Notes under the pieces: model-generated
What the model saw: the letters and a program-made list of their open reading frames with translations, nothing else
Databases searched by the model: none
Told to the model about the DNA's origin: nothing
Part shown: one piece after another, positions 54,552 to 64,000 of the stretch
Position numbering within the stretch: position 1 is the first letter of the stretch
Layout of the letters: each line of letters begins with the position of its first letter
Position numbers and translations under genes: made by a program
Assembly: GCA_054661495.1 (NCBI GenBank)
Contig: BAAFSQ010000018.1
Coordinates: 1 to 64,000, forward strand
From: Zygophlyctis sp. KS116
Lineage: Eukaryota > Chytridiomycota
Direction: 5' to 3'
DNA: 64,000 nt

Positions 54552-57500
54552 ATGTCAACTCATTCCAAGGGCTGGACTGATCTCACAATCTCACCATCAT
54601 CAATGGACTTTAAACAATTTCGAATAAATTGTCGTCAGGCGGAAATTCTTTCAGTGTTTGTCAATTCTGTACCAGCGCTATTTAATCATTGTGATCCGCT
54701 TGCAGATATTCTCCCAGACAAGAATCCGTTTCATCATTTAGAGGCTTCAGAACTATTGGCAAAAGCAGTTGTAGAGGGGGACAAGGGAGAACTATTGATT
54801 TATATTCCTGAATCTGTAGAAATTACTAGGATTGATGGGCTGGATGCAGTTGAAGATAATCCAGGTAACTACTAGAAATTTAGAGAAATTTAGAAAATGA
54901 AAATAATGAAGCTTCGAATTTTACGCCGTTGGTGGTCAAAATAATATATTGTTTAAATAATCCAAAGTATGGACTATACTTTGTGCTGCCAGATGATGTG
55001 GGTGCTGCAGATGTAGATTTGGTTTAAAATATCTAATTTTTAGAGACTGCCTCACCTTTACGTTAATAATGGGGCTTGGGGACCAAGATCATGGGTTCCA
55101 TGTGTAGATAAAGATACTGTAAAGTGTACTTGGGGTTTGGAAATTACAATTCCAGTTAATATGGATACGGCATTAGGAAGAAAAACTAATTTAAATAGGA
55201 ATATGGTTGCAATTGCTTCTGGAGATCTAGTTGATCATCTCATTCATCCTCTTTCTGAATCAAAAAAGATTTTTGTGTATTCTATTTCGACTCCAGTAGC
55301 TGCTTCAAGTATTATATTAGCAATTGGGCCTTTTGAATCTACAGGAATAAAAGGATGGGGGAGATCTAACTCGTTACAAGTAGATTCATCAGTTCCAGAT
55401 TTGGAAGAAATTGATAGACCTGCCGAAGGTAGATTTTCTGGTGGGGGAAGAACTTTTTATTTACACGGACAAAGAGCAAGAATAGAACAATCGACTGGAT
55501 TTTTATGTCATGCGCTGGATTTTCTGGAGCAATATATGGGATCATATCCCTTTTCTTCTTATAAGCAGGTCTTTGTCGATGACACATACTCTGTAGTATC
55601 AACAGGAGCTACTATGGCTATTTTGAATTCTAGTTTGTGCTTGGAAAAGGACAATATAGATTATATATATGATAGTAGAAGACAAATAACTCGAGCATTA
55701 ACATCACAATGGATTGATCACTATCTCAGTTTTGCTAGCTGGGCTGATGTTTGGCTATCAATAGGTTTAAACAATTATGTCACCGCATTATTTCTGCAGA
55801 AGCATCTCGGAAATAATGAATTTAGATATCGTCTAAAATCGGATATAAGGAAGGTTTGTAGTCTTGACATTTCCCAGCTACCTCTATATCCTATTCCTCC
55901 GGACACAAAGGACATCCCATTAGAACCGAAATATCTTCACGCTTATTTGTTTGATAGAGAAAATCTATTCAGCTCCCAAAGACACCAATTACTTAATCTT
56001 AAAGCACCAATAATTCTTTACATGTTTGAAAGGTGGCTTGGAAAAGGATTGGTTCAAAAGACATTGAATAAATTTATGGTTAGTGCAATGTCAGATGAAC
56101 TTCCCAACGGTATATCAACTGCTCAATTTCTGAAAGTTGCTCGAAAAATTTGTGCCAAGGTTGAAGTAAAGACTTTTGCAGATCTTTGGATTTATGGTGC
56201 CGGATGTCCTCGTTTCAATATAAAATTCTTTTTTAATAAGAAAAAGATGGTTGCAGAATTTAAATTTGTTCAAGAATGTACAAACACTAATAGCGGGACT
56301 AGATTCTATGGACCTTTGACGATTCGGCTCATTGAGCCTGGTGGAATATATGATCAGCAGATTTTAATTCAGGACATACAAAAGAAATATATATTACCAT
56401 ATAATACCAAATATAAGCGGCTTAAAAAAAGTATTAATATACGATCCGGAGAAATAGATGGGGTCATACAAGATGTCGTGGAGCTAATAGAAGTATCGGA
56501 TGATGAGCCAGATTCTGAAACAACTCTTAGGGTTATTTACGAGTGGATAAGAATTGACCCGGAGATGGATTGGCTATGTGAGCTAACTTTTGATCAACCA
56601 GAGATAATGGCAGTGACTCAGCTTAAAAATGATAGAGATGTTATTGCTCAATATGAAGGAGTAAGGACTTTGGGAAAGTTTCCTTCTGCTCTTACAACAG
56701 CTACGCTTGTGTCTATTATTAAGGACACAAATATATTTTACAGAGTTCGAATGGATGCAGTTTACGCCTTAGCTCAACATGGAAATCATACTGCGGAAAT
56801 GATTGGAGTGAATATTATCAAGCGCTTGTATAGAGATCAGTTTTGTAGACCAATGAGAGATGTCAGGGGAGCATTTTTCCCTAAACAAAATAATTTTCAA
56901 ATAATTCAAAATTATTATGTTCATAAGGTAAAAAAAAAGAGTTTTTGTTTGCTTATATCTAGGCTTTATTGCAGGTGATGGGAGAGACTAGAAATGATAA
57001 AGGAATCGTTCCTTTCGAATCAAGGCAAGTTCTTCTTGATGCTCTGATTTATAACGATAACTCTCTCAACGACTTTTCTGACGAATATTTATTATCAACC
57101 ATGCTAACTGCTCTTTGTGACTCATTTTTACCGGAAGATGTAACTTTACCGCAGCAGGAGCTGACAAGAAATCTTCAGATATCTGACGTAGAAATTTTAG
57201 ATTTCCAGGGGAAAAGGAATCCATCCGCTCAGATGAATAAGACTGAAATGGCATTTCTAAAACTCATGTTCAATGAATTTGAACGGTTGAGAGATAGTGA
57301 CCGTTTGGTTCAATCATATCATAATATAACCACCAATACTGTATTACAGGTATCTTGAATGTTTTAAACTACAGTGTTATTTCAAATGGATGATGTTTGG
57401 GCTGATACCAGTTGATATACCAACATTTTTAGGATATACTCGCTATGGAACGTTTTACGGTCTGAGAATTTACGCAACTGATTGTGTATTGCTGCTAAAT

Positions 57501-59220
57501 GGGCTGAAAAACGAAGATATTTTACAGTACTTTTTGTATATGATGGTACACGATCCAGATCCAGCATTCAGGTACCATTTGATATCATCGTTCTCTAAAA
57601 TAATTCGGCTTAAATCTCTGAATAACAATTTAATGCGATATAGAGATCAAAATGATCTTTGGTCTTATATAGATCCCGAATTCTTGGCATCGGAAGAGCT
57701 TGGAAAGCATATATGGTCTCTTTTAATGTATGGTTGCATTTATTTAACTTAAAGTTCCCCAACAACTGATCGTCGTACAAAAAGTGAGGCGCTATTAATT
57801 TGTGAAAATCTCTATATTTTGCCACAAGAATTGATAATTCAACCTGCTCAAAAATTAAAACTGAAGGTGGTGCCAGTCAGCACAGATGATGCCCTTGTAA
57901 CTTTCTTTTAATTTATGTATAGATGAGTGATAATACTGTGCCAGCTCAAGATGAGTCATTACAAAATGAAGTTAATGGCACTCTTACGCAACCTTCTTCT
58001 GAGCCGGAAATTGATTATGAAGCCATGAATCCTACAGGAGTTCTCATCATCAAAAGACTAAGAGAAAATATCAATGCGGGACCTTTTCTTGAGCCCGTTG
58101 ACGAATTGATGGTCCCGCGCTACTATTCAGTAATCAAAAATCCAATGGATTTACAGACAATTTCAGAAAATATGAAGAATGGTGTTTACGGAGAACGATT
58201 AGCTACGCTTTTGGTCGATATCAGGCAAATTTTCAAAAATTGTTACCAGTTTAATTTGAAGGATAGTGCTATTTATCAACACTCGGAACGTTTGGAGCAG
58301 TATTTTGAGCGAGAACTTTTACCAGAAGCGGTTCCTGAAATGGCAGCAGTGCTTCCAGTACATCAAAATGAACCAAAAGCTTCGCCTTCTACAACTACTG
58401 TTGAAAAAACCATTGTAAAAAAAGAGCCTGTGAATCGTGACATTGTTCCAGAAATCGACTACCCTTGTTTGGAAATTCAACCTACAGTTAAATCAGAAAC
58501 TCCTTCCACTCTAAGTCTTAATGAATCCAACAGTTGCCGACGCATTCTAAACAAAATATCCAACAATGAAAGCAGTTTTTGGTTCCATGCTCCAGTAAGA
58601 TAATATAAAGTTTATATTAGGTGGATCCTATAGCTCTTGGAATTCCTCATTATTTTGATATTATCAAAACTCCCATGGATTTTGGCACAATCAATAACAA
58701 ACTGAACACCTCAATCTATTCTCATGTTCAAGAATTTATCAATGATGTCGAACTGGTTTTTAATAACGCAATGGCTTTCAATCCTCCAGATTCTCCAGTT
58801 TTCCGGGCCGCCAAATCTTTATTGAACTACTTTGAAAAGAACTTTTCAAAGCAAAAACTAAAGGAAATCAAGACAAAGTTGGAGAATCCAAATGACCCAT
58901 ACTCAAACATTAGCAGAATCATTTCCAAACTAAAGGAACATCCCGATGGATCAATATTTCTATTTCCTGTGGACCCTATTATATATCCAGACTATCATAA
59001 GATAATAACCAATCCGATCGATCTAGAGACAATGTCAGATAAACTTGAAAACAATCAGTATTCAACAGAGAATGATTTTAAGAGTGATATGGAGCTGATG
59101 ATTAGAAATTGCTTTCGATATAATCAGCCCGGAACGATTGGATACGTGATGGGGATTAGATTCGAAAAGGCATTCAAAAAAGAATGGGAGAATCTTGTTA
59201 AAAGAAGCAAGAAAACTTAA
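54552..59220 (+). CDS. TAF2: TFIID subunit TAF2 fused to three bromodomains
   Basis: Eight exons, 1492 aa: 54552-54864, 54894-55021, 55044-56927, 56963-57349, 57375-57727, 57755-57896, 57923-58594, 58621-59220. Introns are 29, 22, 35, 25, 27, 26 and 26 nt. Residues 1-1069: TAF2 aminopeptidase-like and HEAT parts (FRINCRQAEILSVFVN, GAWGPRSWVPCVD, ATLVSIIKDTNIFYRVRMDA). The zinc-binding HExxH is absent, as usual in TAF2. From about 1090, three bromodomains (YYSVIKNPMDLQTI; YFDIIKTPMDFGTI; YHKIITNPIDLETM). The join uses a 26-nt intron at 57897-57922. If unspliced, TAF2 would stop at 57911 and a separate gene would start at 57923. Confidence 0.85.
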
Positions 59221-59283
59221 TACTATGAAAAAGATGAATTTTATAATTGCTATATACCAAGTTTAGCTGAGCGGAGATTTTGA

Positions 59284-62200
59284 ATGACGTCTTATCGGAT
59301 GGATTCATCATCTAAACGAGTGACATTTGGTGAGTCAAACATCCAGAACGAATCTATTTATTCAGCTCGATGTACAATTAAATCCATCTTTACTGATGAT
59401 GAATTGGGATCGCTTCCTCAAAATCTAAAGACTGCGATTGAGCGATCAGAACATAATCATTTAGCAAAAATACACTTGGGAAAACTCTTGAAGAATGGAC
59501 GATCTAGTCTTTTAAACAATAGACAGAAATTTAGCAGGTAGTAATTATTATTTTACCTGAAAGAGCGTTGGGAATTATGGGATATGAACAGCTTCCTTTA
59601 AAACCTTTGGATGTAGTCATTGTAATAAGCCTGTTATAACGTTAGGCGACAAGAGAACGACGGCTGCAGTCAAGTACTTTAACGGAGAATCGTATTTTTA
59701 AAATGATTGATCATAGAGAGAAAGGAATTGAATTCAATTGATCAAATGAATTTAAAAGAACTAATGATGACTATTATTGACGAAATTAAGAATTTTAATT
59801 GGCTAACGGAATCCGAAAAAATCGATATTGTATTTTTATTGATTTTAAGTTTAAGGTTCACACTTTCTCAAGTGAAATCGCTACAAGATTTAATGATATT
59901 CAGTTATTAATGGACACAAACATATCACCAATTCACAATCGGAGGATGTTTATATGTATATTCAGAAAAATAAGAATTATTCGTGATCATGCATTAAATG
60001 CATGCAGGAAAAAAAAGATTAGTAAGATTCGTTTTTTAATGTAAGAAATGGAAAAATGTGCTATATTTAATGAAGAGATTAATAGTGGAAGAATAGTTTC
60101 TAATTTCAGGATAGAATTCAATCAGAGGTAAATTTGGGGCTGAAATATTAAAACTTAGGATGAATATGCCTAGAATTGTTGAAGAGGCTAAAATGGAGGT
60201 GGAGAAATTGAACAACAATTTTGAAGGGGAGAGTCTACCAGAAACAGATAAAAATGACGGAGTAAATTTATATGATCCTTTTATATTTAGATTTCTGAAG
60301 CCATTGCAAAGATTTTTCATGAAATGCCAGCTCTTCCCCCAATACCAGACAAAATTATGCTTGACTATAATCTTCGGCATAATAGGAGCAAATCTATTCA
60401 GGACTCAAAAATACCTCAAAGATATAAGCGCAAATCATCTATATTCCAATCTCAAAAAAAGGAAAAAATATTGGACCCGTATGCTAATATTTTACATGAT
60501 CTTGGGAGGATTCGAAAAAGAAACGAAAAATCTTCCCAGCGAAGAAGAAGTAAACTTAATGATAGTGACTCTGATAATGATAATTGGTCTGATTTAGACC
60601 AAACGGATGTTAACACTGTAGAGAATCCAGTTTTAAGATCGCATGTCGAGATGGTAAAAAAACTCAAATCCAAAAAGGAAGATATTCCCAGTAAGCCACC
60701 CGAGAGGTATCTTCCAAAAAGTATGTTTGCTAGCAAATCAATATTTGTGGTTGACAATAACGTAATATTTGTTTAATAATCATCAGGAAACAACTTTTGA
60801 AGACGAAAAATCTCTCAATTTGGAATACACTGAATTGATTATGCCTAACAAGGTGATTCGTCGAAATTAAAGTCAAGGCTATATTCCGTTCCATGAATAC
60901 TATGGCTTCAGAAAGGATACCAAAGGGATTGTTTGATCTTTCGAATAGTCATTCATTTGGCCTGTCATTTAATGAAGATGATTTTGATCAACTAGGTACT
61001 TAATTCTTTATTTGATGTCTAAGATGAAAAATGGAAAAGATTTAAAGAAGTAGAAGAGCTTTATGATGAAATAATGAAAAGTATTGTTGGGAGTCATTCT
61101 ATGACAAAGGACAGTAGGCTAATTTATATGTTTAACACAAGATGATGATACATCTATTTATGGTTGTAATACAGCACCATATGATCCCCATGTTCAATTC
61201 TCAGAAGCGTTCCTTGGCTTCCGGCCCAACTACAGGAGAATGCTTGAAATTCAACTAACGATGCAAAAAATGGCAAGTATTATTGAAAAGCCGACCTCTA
61301 AAGCACAAAATGAAACCAACAAGAAATCTAAAAAAGAAGAAGAAGCTGCAGACTTTGGTATTTCAGATTATAAAGATTTCTTGAAAGTCAGAAAGTTGGA
61401 TTTTATCTCTGATCTAATTGTGGGAACTGAAGAATCAGCAAAAGCGATATTAGACGACGAAGAAAGACGCCTTAGAGAAGAGGCGGTGTCACAGAAACGA
61501 GAAGAAGAAGAAACGAGAAGAAAAGAACGTCACGAATCTCTAGAATTCCGTCGTGGAACCTGGAATTCAAAAATCATCAATTATATTGGTGATATGAAGA
61601 CTCGTAATGGACTAATCATCATAGAAGAAACTGAATCAGCTTCAATTGATGCATCGACAGCAAAAATTAGCCAATCGCCTAAAAAAATCAGTCTATTCTC
61701 CAATAATACTCCACAATCTAGTAGTATAGCGTTAGTTCAAGACTTGCAGCAAAGATTTGAGATCATTTGGTCAAATCTAAAAATGCCATTAGACCAGAAA
61801 ATCGACATGGTAAAACTTATTTTTCCTAATTTCCAGGCAATTAAACATGGCAATCACCGCAATTCATCCATATCATCTGTAAGAAATTTATTTTAAATAT
61901 TTCAGAAATCATTATCAATGTGGCAAACTGCTTCTGATCTTATCCTTGCTCGTGAAAAAATCTTGTCTGATATTTACAAATTTGAATCCGAATGCCTTCA
62001 TCCAGAGTATAATATTTTTTACTTACTTTAGACGATTCTTTAAACCTTATATTGAACGCCCAGTATCTGCCCACCAAAAAGAAATCACTGAACGTGAATC
62101 TTTATTAATCAAACTACATTCTCTAGAACAAAAGATTTATGACATCTCCACTAGCATCAAGTTAGAATTACGGCAAATCGTAACTTTTGCTGGAATACCA

Positions 62201-62290
62201 ATCCTTGAAAAGATGAAATATGATTATAGCGAGATAATTAGGAAAGTTGAAGCAGATCGGAAACTTATAACCCAGTCTGCAAAAACTTAA
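59284..62290 (+). CDS. CCDC87-like coiled-coil protein
   Basis: Fourteen exons, 884 aa: 59284-59537, 59564-59612, 59646-59691, 59717-59829, 59856-60021, 60046-60127, 60159-60261, 60291-60761, 60787-60852, 60878-60995, 61024-61113, 61142-61878, 61906-62006, 62032-62290. Thirteen introns of 24-33 nt, and the joined frame is open. It is mostly helical and charged; the C-terminus has IWSNLKMPLDQKIDMVKLIF and RFFKPYIERPVSAHQ. Length and C-terminal layout resemble CCDC87, a sperm/flagellum-associated protein. The resemblance is from memory, so moderate. It fits with the other axonemal genes here. Confidence 0.65.
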
Positions 62291-62438
62291 ATTTATATGT
62301 ATTAGTAGACAAAGATTTATGCATTAAACATGATCATGAATCAATATAACATATTTAATGATTAAGCGAAAAGCAGGAATAAACATGGCGTTAATCTATT
62401 TTTAGCGGAAATCATTCGGACGTCACTCACATTTTGAA

Positions 62439-63089
62439 ATGATTAGCACAACAGATGAGTCTCCCTGGTCTTTGGACCAAATCAAAGAGTATTTTAAGAA
62501 TTATTCCAGCTCATACGATAAAGGTATGAATATAGAAACTTATCCAGCACCGTTTATCATTGCGTCCTGGGTCAAACAAGAGTTACCTCAAACAAACAAT
62601 GTACAAGTCATGGATTTGGGATGTGGCACTGGAGCAAGGTATTTTAAATAACTGCTAATCAGTAGCTCAAGGCTATTTTTTGATGATGATAAATACCAAG
62701 TGTCCGGAATTGATGCAACGCCGGAAATGTTGGAAAAGGCAATGTCACTTCCCTTCAAGAGCCTCAATTGCCAGAATTTAGAAGATTCGCTCGATGCAAA
62801 ATCTGATTTCTATGATGCAGTCGTGTCTATTGGAGTATTTGACTTTATCGTGAATGCAGATAAAGTCTTGGGTGAAATATCAAGGATACTTAAATTAGGT
62901 GGTGTTGCTGGAATAACTATACCTGAAAATGGGGGGACATGGGGAAAGGAGGATTTTATAAATTTATTCGAACAATGCAATCTAAAAGTCATGAAGACTG
63001 AACAATTTTTTGGTTACCAAAGCTCTATAGATGGTCAAAATGTTAACTTTATCGGATTTTTGTTAAGAAAATATAATTTAATCATTTAA
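62439..63089 (+). CDS. Class I SAM-dependent methyltransferase
   Basis: Two exons, about 207-208 aa: 62439-62638 and 62663 (or 62666)-63089. The acceptor is a tandem CAGTAG, and both choices keep frame, differing by one Ser. Motif [10 protein letters not shown], then [20 protein letters not shown] and [13 protein letters not shown], are the Methyltransf_11/25 pattern. Substrate unknown. Its last 12 bp overlap the end of the convergent dynein gene. Confidence 0.82.
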
Positions 63090-64000
63090 AGATAAAAGAG
63101 CTGCTACGCCCCTTCTGATCCAATGTTCTTCTGGTAAATTAGTAGGAATGCGCATCGACATAACATAATTGGTACTGTGTCTGAATCGTTAAAAAGTTAC
63201 AAGAAATTACCCAGTAGTAGATAAGACTCCTCGACGCGCACTGGTTTTATATACTGGACAGTCATAAGTGTTTGAGAGATTGAATTTAGATTTTTCACCG
63301 GGTTTAAGCCATATTATAGGTAATTGATCAAAGAGAATTTTCGGAATAGATTCAGAGATCGAATTTTCTGAAGTATCCCATCTTGCACCTTCCAAAAATA
63401 GTCCATTAATGTATTGCCCTTCTGATGGTCTTTCTGCGGCCGTTTTTTGAGGGAGAATTTCATAGTCAAAGGCCAGTAAATCAATTGGGATGGTGTGTTT
63501 TCGGGCATAGTTTTGAAGACATCCAGTCAAGAAACTTTGAGTGAAAAAGAAGCCTCCAAGCCAAAATACAATAGGTTGTCCTTCTTGAGACCATTTGTTG
63601 AAAAAGTTTAATCTAGCCAGTAAATCATTAAAGTAGCTTCCAAGTGGCTTCATTGATGGATAAGATTTACTTGCCCACATTTTTGGAATGGCACCAATCA
63701 AGATACTATTGCTAAGATCTTCTAATTCTGAAGACATCACTACTAATCCTTTGACAGCTTTTTGAATATTTCGAAGGGATTCACGAATAACTTCAGCAAG
63801 TCCTCGGAATCTAATCATCTCTTGTAAAAGAACTGTATTCATGCTTTCAGAGTACGTTACAGGGAATCTAGCAGCGATTTTCGCTAAATCAATAGGTTCT
63901 GGAATTCTGGCGAACATGCTAGCAGCCAATTCAGAAATAATTTCTTCGTTTGATTTTGCTCCTCCAGATTCCATTTTTCCTTGTGTGATCAAAATGGACC
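63078..64000 (-). CDS. Axonemal dynein heavy chain, C-terminal end (partial)
   Basis: Two exons in view: 64000-63211 (open to the window edge) and 63180-63078, with a 30-nt intron. The 297 residues seen cover the AAA6/C-terminal barrel region: [81 protein letters not shown] and [12 protein letters not shown]. This is the signature of axonemal dyneins, probably a single-headed inner-arm type (DNAH3/7/12-like). It drives flagellar beating. The rest lies beyond the window. Confidence 0.93.

Noticed and set aside
59799-60044. Separate small gene within the CCDC87-like region
   Set aside because: It is one exon frame of the larger gene, joined by consistent 24-31 nt introns on both sides.

Overview
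This is a piece of an AT-rich, very gene-dense eukaryotic nuclear genome. The genes are unmistakably eukaryotic: SF3B1, TOP1, a polo kinase, RPC34, TAF2, BRX1, PUS10, RPL30 and eIF2B-alpha, plus mitochondrial ribosomal proteins and a bacterial-type (mitochondrial) AspRS. Four genes point to a motile flagellum: a kinesin-9, an axonemal dynein heavy chain, a CCDC87-like protein and possibly a TTC23-like TPR protein. The window also holds a Crinkler-type effector, NOX/NoxR genes and many small secreted proteins. Together these fit a zoosporic, parasitic, early-diverging fungus such as Rozella (Cryptomycota) or a relative; the species is my inference. All three standard stop codons are used.

The dominant structural trait is ultra-short introns. 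By following conserved protein frames I rebuilt about 100 GT-AG introns. Nearly all are 19-35 nt, usually GTAA or GTAT at the donor and TAG or AAG at the acceptor. Every complete multi-exon model sums to a multiple of three. Two introns stand out, 107 nt in TOP1 and 111 nt in RPL30. Each contains a self-folding RNA element, a long hairpin and a box C/D snoRNA respectively. With that element looped out, about 30 nt remain.

Layout. 0-1.7 kb: a secreted Reeler-domain repeat protein beside a decayed fragment of a relative. 1.7-10.7 kb: housekeeping genes (PUS10, an acyltransferase, BRX1, a CDC20/CDH1 APC/C activator, a UFD1-like zinc-finger protein, NOL12, mS35). 10.7-15.3 kb: an accessory stretch with a minisatellite, uS11m, a decaying Cys-rich repeat gene, a frameshifted secreted-protein gene and a Crinkler. 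15.3-19.5 kb: RPC34, then a NADPH-oxidase locus (NOX, p67phox/NoxR-like TPR protein and a small membrane protein that may be p22phox/NoxD-like) whose genes share a 14-bp upstream motif. 19.5-29.6 kb: SF3B1, secreted lipase, TOP1, PLK, SFM1. 29.8-34 kb: small secreted protein, LRR pseudogene and three poorly characterised genes. 34-42 kb: RPEL protein, kinesin-9, AlaRS, PWWP-IBD protein. 42-44.5 kb: tandem LRR transmembrane proteins around a mariner remnant. 44.8-54.3 kb: TPMT-like methyltransferase, RPL30 with its intronic snoRNA, Vps3844, AspRS, eIF2B-alpha, an acidic secreted protein, DOLPP1, a TPR protein, FOL3. 54.5-64 kb: TAF2 apparently fused to three bromodomains, CCDC87-like, a methyltransferase and the 3' end of an axonemal dynein.

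Intergenic space is minimal. Several convergent genes overlap or abut at their stop codons, and one divergent pair has start codons separated by only 27 bp. Genes of one process are seldom adjacent; the NOX trio is the clear exception.
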